Assembly (NCBI RefSeq): GCF_014836545.1
Contig: NZ_JACSQS010000004.1
Location: forward strand, 132,204-196,203
DNA: 64,000 nucleotides
Source: Stenotrophomonas lacuserhaii
Lineage (GTDB): Bacteria > Pseudomonadota > Gammaproteobacteria > Xanthomonadales > Xanthomonadaceae
Direction: 5' to 3'
Below are positions 38,231 to 47,573 of this stretch, one piece after another (within the stretch, counting starts at the first letter, position 1; each line of letters starts with the position of its first letter). Below the pieces are notes generated by a model. That model saw only the letters and a list, made by a program, of their open reading frames with translations, made no database searches and had not been told where the DNA came from. The translations under genes were made by a program, and so were the position numbers.

Positions 38231-39585
38231 AAACGTGGACGGGGCTGTTGTTGGCCCTGCTGGTGGTCCCCACTGCCGCACACGCGCAGGAACATCGGCA
38301 GCAGTACGTAGAGCAGTGGCCGCTGAGTCTTTCCAGCGCGCAGTCCGGTGCCTACCGGATCACCCTGGAGCCGCAGATCTACCGCCGTGCGTGGTCACCG
38401 CAACTGGCCGACGTGCAGGTCTACAACGCCGCCGGACAGGCGCTGCCGTCGGCCCTGCTGGCGCCGGACCAGCCACTGGCGCAACCGCCGGTGCAGCGTG
38501 AGCTGCCCTGGTTCGTGCTGCCGCCGCTGGATGCAGGCAGCCGCAACGACCTGCAGCTGCTGACCGAGCGCGACAGTGACGGCCGCGTGCGCCGGGTTGA
38601 AGCACGGCTTGGCGCATCGGCGGGGGCGGCGCAGTCGGCGGGCTGGTTGATCGATGCCAGCGTGCTGGGACAGCAACCGCTTGCCGCCGTGATGCTGGAC
38701 TGGGAAGCGCCGGCACAACCGCTGCAGGCCACCGTGCAGGTCGATGCCAGCGATGACCTGCGCAACTGGCAGCAGATCGATGCGCAGGTGCCGCTGGTGG
38801 ACCTGCAGCGCGCTGGCAAACGCCTGCTGCAGCGCCGGATCGGCGTGGACCGCAGCGTGCGCTACCTGCGCGTGCTGCCCAACCAGGGCCAGCAGCTGCC
38901 TGTGCTGCGTGGCGTGCTGGCGGAACTGCCGCCGGCCGCGGCGACGATTCCGTGGGAGTGGGTCGCGCTGCAGCCGGTGAAGCAGGGCAGCGGCAGCTTC
39001 GAGTTCACTCTGGATGGCCGCTACCCGGTGAGCCGCCTGGATGTAGCCACCCCCGACAACAGCCTGGTGCAGTGGACGGCCTTCAGTCGCGATGATCCGG
39101 CGGCCGACTGGCAGCGCCGCACCGCGCCATGGGTGGCCTACCAGCTGGAGGCCGGCGGCGGCAGTCGCCAGCAGTCCGCGCCGCAAGTGTTGTCCGGGGT
39201 GACCCGTGATCGTTATTGGAAACTGGTGGCCGATCCGGCCACGACCCCCGCCGTGCCCACCCTGCGCGTGGGTTACCAGCCCGAAGTGCTGGTGTTCCTG
39301 AGCCAGGGTGCGGCGCCTTATGCGCTGGCCGTGGGCAGCGCGACGGCGGTGCGCCAGGAGGCGCCGGTGGGGGTGCTGATCGAGGATCTGCGGCAGCGCA
39401 ATGGACCGGCGTGGCAGCCGACGCTGGCACGTTTCGAGGGATCCCCGGAGACGCTGGCCGGAGCGGCCGCCCTGCAGGTGCCGCGTGACTGGAAGCGCTG
39501 GCTGCTGTGGTCGCTGCTGGTGCTGGGCGTAGTGGTGGTGGGGTGGCTGGCGCTGAGCGTACTGCGGCAGAAGCCGGCCGCCTGA
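38227..39585 (+). CDS. DUF3999 family periplasmic/membrane protein
   Basis: A 452-residue protein with a signal peptide ([21 protein letters not shown]), a long extracytoplasmic beta-rich region and one C-terminal helix ([22 protein letters not shown]) ending in a short cytoplasmic tail. The layout matches DUF3999. It starts within the stop codon of the DUF2339 gene, so the two probably form a complex (inference). The N-terminal part ([25 protein letters not shown]) reads like a carbohydrate-binding-like beta domain, but no activity can be assigned. Confidence 0.85.
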   Translation: MKTWTGLLLALLVVPTAAHAQEHRQQYVEQWPLSLSSAQSGAYRITLEPQIYRRAWSPQLADVQVYNAAGQALPSALLAPDQPLAQPPVQRELPWFVLPPLDAGSRNDLQLLTERDSDGRVRRVEARLGASAGAAQSAGWLIDASVLGQQPLAAVMLDWEAPAQPLQATVQVDASDDLRNWQQIDAQVPLVDLQRAGKRLLQRRIGVDRSVRYLRVLPNQGQQLPVLRGVLAELPPAAATIPWEWVALQPVKQGSGSFEFTLDGRYPVSRLDVATPDNSLVQWTAFSRDDPAADWQRRTAPWVAYQLEAGGGSRQQSAPQVLSGVTRDRYWKLVADPATTPAVPTLRVGYQPEVLVFLSQGAAPYALAVGSATAVRQEAPVGVLIEDLRQRNGPAWQPTLARFEGSPETLAGAAALQVPRDWKRWLLWSLLVLGVVVVGWLALSVLRQKPAA

Positions 39586-39591
39586 TGCTCT

Positions 39592-39622
39592 GGTGGGTGA
39601 CGACCAACGGTCGTCACCCACC
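39592..39622. repeat. SMAG/REP palindrome, 14-bp perfect stem
   Basis: GGTGGGTGACGACC (39592-39605) and its exact complement (39609-39622) flank an AAC loop, 6 bases after the DUF3999 stop. It could double as a transcript end. The sequence GGTGGGTGACGACC recurs at 53335-53348. Confidence 0.85.
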
Positions 39623-39721
39623 GGGCCGTCACTACCCGCGGGGTTTGCGATGCGCCTGCGCAGCCGGGACAATAGTGGGCTGCGCCGCGCGGCGCGTTTC
39701 TTCCCCAGAACAGGAATGCCC

Positions 39722-40897
39722 ATGTCCATCGTCCGCATGACCGACCTCGACCTCTCCGGCAAGCGCGTGTTGATCCGGCAGGACCTGAACGTGCCGATCG
39801 AGAACGGCCAGATCAGCTCCGAACAGCGCATCACCGCCTCGCTGCCTACGCTGAAGCAGGCGTTGGAGCAGGGCGCGGCGGTAATGGTGACTTCGCACCT
39901 GGGGCGTCCGAAAGAGGGCGAGTGGAGCGAGGAAAATTCGCTGCAGCCCGTTGCCCGCCGCCTGTCCGAACTGCTGGGCCGTGACGTGCCGCTGCTGCGC
40001 GACTGGGTCGGCGGCGTGGACGTGCAGCCGGGCCAGATCGTGCTGCTGGAAAACTGCCGCATGAACGTAGGCGAGGGCAAGGACGATGAAGCGCTGGCCC
40101 GCCAGTATGCGGCGCTGTGCGATGTGTTCGTGATGGATGCCTTCGGTACCGCGCACCGCGCCCAGGCATCGACCCACGGCGTGATCCGTTTCGCCCCGGT
40201 GGCGGCCGGTGGCCCGCTGCTGATGGCCGAACTGGATGCGCTGGCCAAGGCCCTGAAGGAACCGGCCAAGCCGTTGCTGGCGATCGTGGCCGGCAGCAAG
40301 GTCAGCACCAAGCTGGAACTGCTGGCCAGCCTGGTCGGCAAGGTCGACCAGCTGATCGTCGGCGGGGGCATCGCCAACACCTTCATCGCCGCCGCCGGGT
40401 ACCCGGTCGGCAAGTCGCTGTACGAACCGGACCTGCTGGAAACGGCGAAGAAGATCGTCGCCGATGCCAAGGCGCGCGGTGCGGACATTCCGCTGCCCAC
40501 CGACGTGGTGGTGGCCAAGCAGTTCCTGCCCGATGCCGAAGCCACGGTGAAGGCGCTGGCCGATGTCGGCGAGGATGACCTGATCCTGGATATCGGCCCG
40601 CAGACCGCCCAACAGTACGCCGGGCTGATCAACCAGGCCGGCACCGTGGTCTGGAACGGCCCGGTCGGCGTGTTCGAATTCGAGGCCTTCAGCAAGGGCA
40701 CCGAAGCGCTGGCGCGTGCCATCGCCGGCTCCAAGGCGTTCTCCATTGCCGGTGGCGGCGACACGCTGGCGGCGGTCGACAAGTTCGATATCGCCGGCGA
40801 CGTCAGCTACATCTCCACCGGTGGTGGTGCGTTCCTGGAGTTCCTGGAAGGCAAGCCCCTGCCGGCCGTGGAGGCCCTCCAAGCGCGGGGTGCGTAA
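39722..40897 (+). CDS. pgk: Phosphoglycerate kinase
   Basis: A 391-residue glycolytic kinase making ATP from 1,3-bisphosphoglycerate. Key motifs are [28 protein letters not shown] (where the Arg binds substrate), [13 protein letters not shown], and the nucleotide-binding [13 protein letters not shown] and [13 protein letters not shown] segments, ending with [16 protein letters not shown] 39722 is taken as the start; ATG 39716 would add Met-Pro. The TAA stop overlaps the ATG of the following HAD gene. Confidence 0.97.
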   Translation: MSIVRMTDLDLSGKRVLIRQDLNVPIENGQISSEQRITASLPTLKQALEQGAAVMVTSHLGRPKEGEWSEENSLQPVARRLSELLGRDVPLLRDWVGGVDVQPGQIVLLENCRMNVGEGKDDEALARQYAALCDVFVMDAFGTAHRAQASTHGVIRFAPVAAGGPLLMAELDALAKALKEPAKPLLAIVAGSKVSTKLELLASLVGKVDQLIVGGGIANTFIAAAGYPVGKSLYEPDLLETAKKIVADAKARGADIPLPTDVVVAKQFLPDAEATVKALADVGEDDLILDIGPQTAQQYAGLINQAGTVVWNGPVGVFEFEAFSKGTEALARAIAGSKAFSIAGGGDTLAAVDKFDIAGDVSYISTGGGAFLEFLEGKPLPAVEALQARGA

Positions 40898-41583
40898 TGG
40901 AGCAGGATCAATGGGTGACGGCCGTCGGTCGTGACGCTGTCGAGGTGCCTGACACGCTGTTCTTCGATCTGGACGGCACCCTGATCGATTCGCAGGTCGG
41001 CATCACCCGCTGCATCACCCACGCTTTCGAGCGGATGCAGCATCCGGCGCCTCCGGTGGAGGCGCTGCGCGGCTGGATCGGTCCCTCGCTGCGAACCAGC
41101 TTCGGTCCGCTGTTCAACGATGCGGCGAAGGTGGAACAGGCCGTGGCGTATTACTGCGAACGCTTCGAGGCCGAAGGCTGGCAGGAGCACGCGGTGTTCG
41201 ACGATATCGAACAGGTGGTGCGTGCGCTGCACGCGCGCGGCCATCGCCTGGCCGTGGTCACCGCGAAGAATGAAGCTCACGCGCGTCGCATCATCGAGCA
41301 CCTGCCGTTCGGTGCGTGTTTCGACGAGGTCATCGGGGCCACCGCCGATGGCAGCCGCAGCAGCAAGCCGCAGCTGGTGGCCGAAGCGTTGTCCCGGCTG
41401 TCGCTGCAACCAGGCCAGTGCTGGATGATCGGTGACCGCCGCATGGACATCGAAGGCGCGCGCCACCACGGCCTGCGCAACATCGGCGTGCTGTGGGGTT
41501 TCGGCGGTGCCGAAGAGCTGAGCGAGGCCGGCGCCGATGTGCTGGCGACCTCGCCGAAGGAGTTGCTGACGCTGATCGGGTGA
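40897..41583 (+). CDS. HAD-superfamily phosphatase (phosphoglycolate phosphatase-like)
   Basis: A 212-228-residue haloacid dehalogenase hydrolase. The nucleophile motif is FFDLDGTLIDS, motif II is VVTAKNEAHA, and the acidic motif GDRRMDIEGA closes the site. The most 5' ATG (40897) overlaps the pgk stop, but residues 6-17 (WVTAVGRDAVEV) are encoded by a SMAG-like repeat (40911-40936). GTG 40945 gives MPDTLFFDLDGTLID and is likely the true start. Substrate is unknown; phosphoglycolate or other sugar phosphates are plausible from its place between pgk and pyk. Confidence 0.85.
   Translation: MEQDQWVTAVGRDAVEVPDTLFFDLDGTLIDSQVGITRCITHAFERMQHPAPPVEALRGWIGPSLRTSFGPLFNDAAKVEQAVAYYCERFEAEGWQEHAVFDDIEQVVRALHARGHRLAVVTAKNEAHARRIIEHLPFGACFDEVIGATADGSRSSKPQLVAEALSRLSLQPGQCWMIGDRRMDIEGARHHGLRNIGVLWGFGGAEELSEAGADVLATSPKELLTLIG
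40911..40936. repeat. Degenerate SMAG/REP element at the HAD gene start
   Basis: TGGGTGACGGCC and GTCGGTCGTGAC match the head and tail of the intergenic palindromes elsewhere in the window, with mismatches in the right arm. It lies immediately after the pgk stop. Confidence 0.6.
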
Positions 41584-41599
41584 TGCCGGGGTATGCGGG

Positions 41600-41764
41600 G
41601 TAGCGCCGAGCCATGCTCGGCGTGATGTGCCCGGCATGGCGGGTCCTGACGCAGGCCGCGCTGCGCGCTCGCCGAGCATGGCTATGCCGGTCATCCTGAC
41701 CGGCACCCTTCGGGCCGTCGCGAGCGACGTTGGCAGCGGCTCCTGCCGCCGCCTTCGGCGCTAC
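41600..41764. repeat. Composite SMAG repeat before pyk
   Basis: GTAG at 41600-41603 leads CGCCGAGC-CAT-GCTCGGCG (41604-41622). A second CGCCGAGCATGGCT half lies near 41669, and the block ends with GGCGCTACC, the complement of the head. The 321-base gap between the HAD and pyk genes holds this block and no gene that I can support. Confidence 0.65.
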
Positions 41765-41904
41765 CAGTGGCGCTGTCGGTCGTCCATGCTGCCCCGTATT
41801 GTCTTGCAGACATCGCGCAGAACCAGACCCCGCAAGGGTGTAACCGCATACATGGGTCGTGAAGGATGTGCTAATTTCCCTGCTTTAACGGGAGCCCCTA
41901 AACC

Positions 41905-43371
41905 ATGTTCGAGCGTCAGCGTCGCACCAAGATCCTAGCCACCCTCGGCCCGGCCACCGATCCGCCTGGCATCCTCGAGGAGCTGTTCCGCGCTGGCGTC
42001 AACGTGGTGCGCCTGAACTTCAGCCATGGTGATCCGTCCGGCCAGGCCAAGCGTGCCGCCGACGTGCGTGCCGCCGCTGCCCGCGTGGGCGTGGAAGTAG
42101 GCATCCTGGCCGACCTGCCGGGCCCGAAGATCCGCATCGAGCGCTTCGCCGACGGCAAGATCCAGCTCAAGGCCGGCGACCGTTTCGATCTGGTGGCCGC
42201 CACCAACGTGCCGCCGGGTGACACCACCCAGGTCGGCGTGAGCTACCTCGGCCTGCCGCAGGACGTCGGCCCGGGCGATGTGCTGTTGCTGGATGACGGC
42301 CTGATGCAGCTGCAGGTGGTGGAAGTGCAGGGCGAGCGCATCATCAACACCGTGCTCAACGACGGCGTGCTGTCCGACCGCAAGGGCCTGAACAAGCAGG
42401 GCGGTGGACTGTCGCTGGGTGCGCTGACCGAGCGTGACAAAGAGCTGATCGGCATCGTTGCCAAGATCGGCGTGGACTTCATCGCCGTGTCGTTCTGCCG
42501 CAACGCGCAGGACATGAATGACGCCCGCGAGATCGCCGAATCGCACGGCTGCTATGCCGCCCTGGTGTCCAAGATCGAGCGCACCGAAGCCATCGAGAAC
42601 CTGGAAGAGATCGTCGACGCCAGCGATGTGGTGATGGTGGCGCGCGGCGACCTGGGCGTGGAAATCGGCGATGCCGAGCTGCCGGGCCTGCAGAAGAAGA
42701 TCATCAAGGCCTCGCTGGCGCAGAACAAGGTGGTGATCACCGCCACGCAGATGCTGCAGTCGATGGTCGAAAGCCCGATCCCGACCCGCGCCGAGGTGCT
42801 GGACGTGGCCAACTCGGTCATCGACGGTACCGATGCGGTGATGCTGTCGGCGGAAACGGCCGCTGGCGCCTACCCGGTCAAGGCGGTGGAAGCGATGGCG
42901 CGCATCTGCCTGGGCGCCGAGCGCCAGTTCCAGACCGAAACCGACTTCGGCGCCTCGCCGCGCAATCTGGAACGTGCCGACCAGGCCATCGCCATGGCCA
43001 CCATGTTCCTGTCCCAGCACGTCGGTGTGCGCGCGATCGTGGCGATGACCGAATCCGGCGGCACCGCCCGCTACCTGTCGCGTTTCCGTGCCTCCGCGCC
43101 GGTCTTCGCGGTGACCCGCCACGACGGCGCCCGCCGCCAGATGGCGTTGATGCGCGATGTGTTCCCGATCAACTTCGACAGCCGTGGCCTGACCCCGCGT
43201 GAAGCCGCGCGTGGCAGCATCCGCCTGCTGGCCGAAGCCGGGCTGCTGGCCGCCGGCGACCGCGTGGTCTTCACCAGTGGCGAACACATGGAAACCCATG
43301 GCGCCACCAACACCCTGCGCCTGCTGGAAGTGGGTGCCAACGGCAGCGCCAGCGGACTGGGCGAGCTGTAA
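41905..43371 (+). CDS. pyk: Pyruvate kinase
   Basis: A 488-residue enzyme converting phosphoenolpyruvate to pyruvate with ATP formation. The N-terminus RRTKILATLGPATDPP and VVRLNFSHGDPS, the metal and substrate region (VSKIERTEAIENLEEI, VMVARGDLGVEIG) and ITATQMLQSMVESPIPTRAEVLDVANSVIDGTDAVMLS are all present. It is close to the single pyruvate kinase of xanthomonads. It is the next-to-last enzyme of the carbon cluster. Confidence 0.97.
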   Translation: MFERQRRTKILATLGPATDPPGILEELFRAGVNVVRLNFSHGDPSGQAKRAADVRAAAARVGVEVGILADLPGPKIRIERFADGKIQLKAGDRFDLVAATNVPPGDTTQVGVSYLGLPQDVGPGDVLLLDDGLMQLQVVEVQGERIINTVLNDGVLSDRKGLNKQGGGLSLGALTERDKELIGIVAKIGVDFIAVSFCRNAQDMNDAREIAESHGCYAALVSKIERTEAIENLEEIVDASDVVMVARGDLGVEIGDAELPGLQKKIIKASLAQNKVVITATQMLQSMVESPIPTRAEVLDVANSVIDGTDAVMLSAETAAGAYPVKAVEAMARICLGAERQFQTETDFGASPRNLERADQAIAMATMFLSQHVGVRAIVAMTESGGTARYLSRFRASAPVFAVTRHDGARRQMALMRDVFPINFDSRGLTPREAARGSIRLLAEAGLLAAGDRVVFTSGEHMETHGATNTLRLLEVGANGSASGLGEL

Positions 43372-43471
43372 GCAAGCCCGGACGGCGCGGCGCAATCGCA
43401 GCGCCGTCACGGTTCACCGCATGAAAGCGATTCCAGATCCCGTGGACGGACAGTTCACGGGAGGCGGGGGC

Positions 43472-43477
43472 TATAAT
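43472..43477 (+). promoter_or_regulatory. -10 element of fba
   Basis: A perfect TATAAT lies 32 bases before the fba start codon, preceded by a G-rich stretch. No good -35 hexamer is found 16-18 bases upstream. Confidence 0.6.
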
Positions 43478-43509
43478 CGGGTTTTTCCCGCACCCGCCAC
43501 AGGAAGTAC

Positions 43510-44514
43510 ATGAGCATCGAACAGCTGGCTGAAACCGCCCAGGCCATGGTCGCCCCGGGCAAGGGCATCATCGCGATCGACGAATCCACCGGCACCATCG
43601 CCAAGCGCTTTGCCAGCGTCGGCGTTGAGAACACCGAAGAAAACCGTCGCGCCTACCGCGAACTGCTGCTGACCACGCCGAAGCTCAACGAGCACATCTC
43701 CGGCGCGATCCTGTTCGACGAGACCATCCGTCAGTCGACCAAGGACGGCGTGCCGTTCGCCAAGTACATGACCGACAACGGCATGATCCCCGGCATCAAG
43801 GTCGACAAGGGTGCCCACCCGCTGGCCGGCTGCCCGGGCGAGCTGGTCACCGAAGGCCTGGACGGCCTGCGCGAGCGCCTGCAGGAGTACTACAAGCTGG
43901 GTGCGCGCTTCGCCAAGTGGCGTGCGGTCATCAACATCGGTGAAAGCATCCCGTCGGGTACCTGCATCGAGTCCAACGCGCATGCGCTGGCCCGTTATGC
44001 CGCCCTGTGCCAGGAATGCGGCCTGGTGCCGATGGTCGAGCCGGAAGTGATCATGGACGGCGACCATGACATCGAAACCTGCTACGAAGTCACCGAAGCC
44101 ACCCTGCGCTCGCTGTTCGACGCGCTGTACCAGCAGAACGTGCTGCTGGAAGGCACCATCCTGAAGGCCTCGATGGTCATCTCCGGCAAGGACTGCGAAG
44201 AGCAGGCCGATGCCGAGGAAGTGGCCGAATCGACCGTGATGTGCCTGAAGAGCACCGTGCCGGCGATCCTGCCGGGCGTGGTGTTCCTGTCCGGTGGCCA
44301 GAGCGACGAGCAGTCCACCGAGCACCTCAACGCGATGAACCAGATGGGCAACCTGCCGTGGCCGCTGACGTTCTCCTACGGACGTGCCATGCAGCAGGCC
44401 GCACTGGCGCTGTGGGGCAAGGACACCAAGGGCAACTACGCCGCCGCGCAGAAGACCGTGTACGAGCGCGCCAAGGAAAATGGCCAGGCTGCACTGGGCA
44501 AGTGGAACGGCTGA
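43510..44514 (+). CDS. Fructose-bisphosphate aldolase, class I
   Basis: A 334-residue Schiff-base aldolase of the eukaryotic-like class I type. It begins with AQAMVAPGKGIIAIDESTGTIAKRF and the Schiff-base lysine is Lys219 in EGTILKASMVISG; FLSGGQSDEQSTEHL is the phosphate-binding loop. Most gammaproteobacteria use a metal-dependent class II enzyme for this step, but xanthomonads carry class I. It follows pyk but has its own -10 element and a strong terminator. Confidence 0.95.
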   Translation: MSIEQLAETAQAMVAPGKGIIAIDESTGTIAKRFASVGVENTEENRRAYRELLLTTPKLNEHISGAILFDETIRQSTKDGVPFAKYMTDNGMIPGIKVDKGAHPLAGCPGELVTEGLDGLRERLQEYYKLGARFAKWRAVINIGESIPSGTCIESNAHALARYAALCQECGLVPMVEPEVIMDGDHDIETCYEVTEATLRSLFDALYQQNVLLEGTILKASMVISGKDCEEQADAEEVAESTVMCLKSTVPAILPGVVFLSGGQSDEQSTEHLNAMNQMGNLPWPLTFSYGRAMQQAALALWGKDTKGNYAAAQKTVYERAKENGQAALGKWNG

Positions 44515-44537
44515 TTCGGCTGCCCCGCCGAGGAAAG

Positions 44538-44567
44538 AACGCCGGTACGTGCCGGCGTTTTTTTTTT
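44538..44567 (+). terminator. Rho-independent terminator of fba
   Basis: An 8-bp stem (AACGCCGG / CCGGCGTT) with a TACGTG loop is followed by a run of ten or more T, 23 bases after the stop. Confidence 0.95.
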
Positions 44568-44638
44568 CGGCTATCGTGTCGCCTGCCCGGGGCATGGCCA
44601 CTTCGCGGCCTCTGAATGATGGGCCAAGGAGAAACACC

Positions 44639-45766
44639 ATGCGTACTGCAACGACACTATTGGCCGCCGCCCTGGCGCTGGCTATCAGCGGCTGTGGCCA
44701 GAAGGCGGGCGCCGCCGACGGTGGCAAGGCCGCTTCGCTGGACTTCGACAAGGCAGTGGCCGGCGAGATCACCACGTCCAGCCCGCTGAGTTTCAGCGAC
44801 GGCAGCCGCTACCAGCTTTATTCGATGCAGCTGAAGGACAAGCAGGCGGTGTCGCTGAAGCTGGTCGGTTCGCTGTCCGGCGCGATATCGGTGTTCCGCG
44901 ACGACGGCACCCTGGTGACCCGTGGCGAGCGCTCCGAAGACAGCGGCCTGGAAGTGACTTTCCGTGCCGACGGAGCCGGCCGTTACCGTATCGCTGTCAA
45001 TGGCGACGACGCCGATGCCTATGGTCCGTATCGCCTGCAGGCCACCGAGGTGGTGCCGTATGACGGCAAGCCGCTCGCCAATGGGGGGCAGATCGTCGAC
45101 CTGCTGGCCGGCCAGCGCCAGGAATACACCCTGCAGGTCGACAAACCCGGCCTGTATCAGATCAACCTGACCTCCAATGCGTTCGACACCGTGCTCGACC
45201 TGAAGGGCGCCAACGTGGAAGAGGAAGACGATGACGGCGGCAGCTCCACCAACTCACGCCTGAGCCTGATGCTGGACAGCGGCACCTACAAGCTGGGCGT
45301 GCGCGCGCTGGATGACGAAGGCAGTGGCCAGTTCCGCCTGGACGTCAAGAACACCGCGCTGGCCGCGGACGTGGTGGCCGCCGATGGCACCACCCTGGCC
45401 GTCGGCGCCAACGTGCAGGCGCTGCTGTCGCGCGAGGACGGCGAGCGCCGTTTCGTGCTGAACGTGCCGCAGGCCGGCTCGGTGCGCATCGATGCGCTGT
45501 CCGACCAGGTAGACACCACCCTGCGGCTGACCGGCGGCACCATCAACCTGGAAGACGACGACGGCGGCAATGGCACCAATGCACGCCTGCAGGCGAACCT
45601 GCCGGCGGGTCGTTACCAGCTGCTGGTCGCCAGCCTGGAAGAAAGCCAGGCCGTGGTGCAGGTGCGGGTGAGCGCGGGGAGCGGCGAATCGCTTTCGGTG
45701 CGTGATGCCGCATCGGCGGACAGCGACGTAGCGGTTGCGGCACCGGCCGATGTGGACGCCAACTGA
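44639..45766 (+). CDS. Lipoprotein with repeated pre-peptidase-type beta domains
   Basis: A 375-residue lipoprotein (lipobox AISGCG; lipidated at Cys19). The rest is two to three bacterial pre-peptidase C-terminal (PPC)-like beta domains. A duplicated block can be aligned: FDTVLDLKGANVEEEDDDGG...NSRLSL and VDTTLRLTGGTINLEDDDGG...NARLQA, each followed by a Gly-Tyr/Arg-Tyr-Lys/Gln-Leu strand. The acidic EEEDDDGG/LEDDDGGN loops may bind calcium. No peptidase domain is present, so it is a stand-alone binding or structural protein. The start follows AAGGAG closely. Confidence 0.8.
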   Translation: MRTATTLLAAALALAISGCGQKAGAADGGKAASLDFDKAVAGEITTSSPLSFSDGSRYQLYSMQLKDKQAVSLKLVGSLSGAISVFRDDGTLVTRGERSEDSGLEVTFRADGAGRYRIAVNGDDADAYGPYRLQATEVVPYDGKPLANGGQIVDLLAGQRQEYTLQVDKPGLYQINLTSNAFDTVLDLKGANVEEEDDDGGSSTNSRLSLMLDSGTYKLGVRALDDEGSGQFRLDVKNTALAADVVAADGTTLAVGANVQALLSREDGERRFVLNVPQAGSVRIDALSDQVDTTLRLTGGTINLEDDDGGNGTNARLQANLPAGRYQLLVASLEESQAVVQVRVSAGSGESLSVRDAASADSDVAVAAPADVDAN

Positions 45767-45778
45767 TAACGCTTCAAC

Positions 45779-45802
45779 GGTGACGACCCTCGGGTCGTCA
45801 CC
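45779..45802. terminator. REP-like bidirectional hairpin
   Basis: GGTGACGACCC (45779-45789) and its exact complement (45792-45802) form an 11-bp palindrome with a two-base centre. It is the same GTGACGACC sequence as the other SMAG elements and lies exactly between the convergent lipoprotein and macrodomain genes. Confidence 0.65.
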
Positions 45803-45806
45803 GCCT

Positions 45807-46412
45807 TCAGAAAGCCGGCATCAACGACTGCGCCGCAATGGCGCGATCACTGCTGCGCGGTGCCTCGCTCTCATCGTCCAGGGTCTGCCCGGCGGCCGAA
45901 AGCGCCTGCTGGTAGGCCTTGAACGTGGCGGTGTTATAGGCCACCAGGATGATCCGCCGCGGCTCACGATGGCTGCGCTGCCAGGCCAGCGTCTCCGTGG
46001 CCGCGATCTCGGCCGCACGGTACAGCGGATAACCGTAGACGCCACAGCTGATCGCCGGGAAGGCGATCGAGCGCGCGCCGAGTTTCTCGGCCAGCTGCAG
46101 TGATTTCCAGTAGCAATTGGCCAGCAGTGCGCTTTCATCGCGCTGGCCGTCATGCCAGACCGGGCCCACCGTGTGCAGCACGAAGCGCGCGGGCAGTTCA
46201 TGCGCGTCGGTGGCCACCACTTCGCCGGTGGGGCAGCGCACGCCGGGGCGCAGCTGCGGCAACTGCTCGCACGACTGCAGCAATCCAGGACCTGCTGCCC
46301 GGTGGATGGCACCGTCCACGCCGCCGCCACCGAGCAGGGATTCGTTGGCCGCATTGACGATCGCATCCACCGCCAGGGTCGTGATGTCACCCTGCCAAAC
46401 TTCGATCTTCAT
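45807..46412 (-). CDS. Macrodomain protein, O-acetyl-ADP-ribose deacetylase-like
   Basis: A 201-residue macrodomain protein that removes or binds ADP-ribose derivatives. It has DAIVNAANESLLGGGGVDGAIH near residue 15 (the catalytic Asn and Asp region of the MacroD/YmdB type) and the second ribose-binding loop IAFPAISCGVYGYPLYRAA. ATG 46412 has GGAGAAGG upstream; the in-frame ATG at 46469 does not. The last 25 residues (DDESEAPRSSDRAIAA) are a non-conserved tail. Confidence 0.92.
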   Translation of the reverse strand: MKIEVWQGDITTLAVDAIVNAANESLLGGGGVDGAIHRAAGPGLLQSCEQLPQLRPGVRCPTGEVVATDAHELPARFVLHTVGPVWHDGQRDESALLANCYWKSLQLAEKLGARSIAFPAISCGVYGYPLYRAAEIAATETLAWQRSHREPRRIILVAYNTATFKAYQQALSAAGQTLDDESEAPRSSDRAIAAQSLMPAF

Positions 46413-46556
46413 GCTTCCTTCTCCTGGCTGTCGTTGAAACGGCGCAACGTCCCGCGTTGCGTGTGCCACCGTAACCGGGGCGACATGCAGGCTGCGTCAT
46501 GACCGTCTCACACGCTGCGAACGGGAAAACAACACCGCCGCCGGGAGGCAGGAGAC

Positions 46557-46595
46557 GGGGTCAGGTTACTTTCCGCAGGAAAGGAACCTGACCCC
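46557..46595. repeat. REP hairpin, GGGGTCAGGTT family
   Basis: GGGGTCAGGTT (46557-46567) pairs with AACCTGACCCC (46585-46595), then a 2x2 internal loop, then TTTCC / GGAAA with a GCA loop. The same outer sequence occurs at 59304-59342. This form resembles the hairpins mobilised by REP-associated tyrosine transposases, none of which is encoded here. It lies between the macrodomain and cysK genes. Confidence 0.8.
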
Positions 46596-46613
46596 ATTCT
46601 GCTGGCCGGGACC

Positions 46614-47573
46614 TTACGGCAGGCCGGCCAGCCAGTCGTCGTCGGACCCTTCGTTCACATCGGCGAACAGTGGCGTGGAGAAGTAGCGTTCGCCGGTGTC
46701 CGGCAGCATTGCCAGGATCACCGAGCCCGGTTCGGCGCGTTCGGCGACATCCAGCGCGCTGGCGAGCGTGGCGCCGGCGGAAATGCCGACAAACAGGCCT
46801 TCTTCGGCGGCCAGCCGGCGCGCGGTGCTGATCGCGCGGTCGTCTTCCACGGTCACCAGTTCGTCCACCACGTTGCGGTTGAGCACGTCCGGCACGAAGT
46901 CCGGCGTCCAGCCCTGGATCTTGTGCGGCTTCCAGTCATCGCCCTTCAACAGCGCCGCGCCGGCCGGTTCGGTGGCGATGATGCGGGTCTCCGGTCGGGC
47001 TACCTTCAGTACCTCGCCCACGCCGGTCAGGGTGCCACCGGTGCCCCAGCCGCTGACGAAGTAGTCCAGGCGCCGGCCGGCGAAGTCACGCAGGATCTCC
47101 GGCGCGGTAGTGTTGCGGTGATAGGCCGGGTTGGCCGGGTTGGCGAACTGGCTGGCCAGGAACCAACCGTGTTCCTGGGCCAGTTCGGCTGCGCGGCGCA
47201 CCATGCCGCTGCCGCGCTCGGCGGCCGGGGTCAGGATCACCTTGGCACCATACGCGCGCATCAGTTTGCGACGCTCGATGGAGAAGGTTTCCACCATGGT
47301 GGCGACGAACTTGTAGCCGCGGGCAGCGGCCACCATCGCAAGCGCCACGCCGGTGTTGCCGGAGGTGGCCTCGATGATCGTATCGCCCGGCTTGAGCAGG
47401 CCGCGCTGCTCGGCGTCGAGCACGATCGCCAGCGCCAGCCGGTCCTTGACCGACCCGCCCGGATTGAATGCTTCGACCTTGGCGTACAGGGTGACGTGCG
47501 CCGGTGCCAGTCGGTGCAGCTTGACGATGGGGGTGTTGCCGATGGTATCGAGGATGGACTCGTACAGGGCCAT
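46614..47573 (-). CDS. cysK: Cysteine synthase (O-acetylserine sulfhydrylase)
   Basis: A 319-residue PLP enzyme making cysteine from O-acetylserine and sulfide. The PLP lysine is Lys43 in PGGSVKDRLA, the substrate loop is EATSGNTGVALA, and the phosphate-binding loop is GWGTGGTLTGVGE. ATG 47573 gives MALYESILDTIGNTPIVKL, the normal start; earlier in-frame codons lie in the promoter region. It is divergent from cysB, the regulator that controls it in related bacteria. Confidence 0.95.
   Translation of the reverse strand: MALYESILDTIGNTPIVKLHRLAPAHVTLYAKVEAFNPGGSVKDRLALAIVLDAEQRGLLKPGDTIIEATSGNTGVALAMVAAARGYKFVATMVETFSIERRKLMRAYGAKVILTPAAERGSGMVRRAAELAQEHGWFLASQFANPANPAYHRNTTAPEILRDFAGRRLDYFVSGWGTGGTLTGVGEVLKVARPETRIIATEPAGAALLKGDDWKPHKIQGWTPDFVPDVLNRNVVDELVTVEDDRAISTARRLAAEEGLFVGISAGATLASALDVAERAEPGSVILAMLPDTGERYFSTPLFADVNEGSDDDWLAGLP

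Noticed and set aside
36910..39585. Fusion of an 890-residue protein reaching back into the DUF2339 gene
   Set aside because: The first 439 residues are an out-of-frame reading of the DUF2339 gene; the real DUF3999 protein starts with a signal peptide at 38227.
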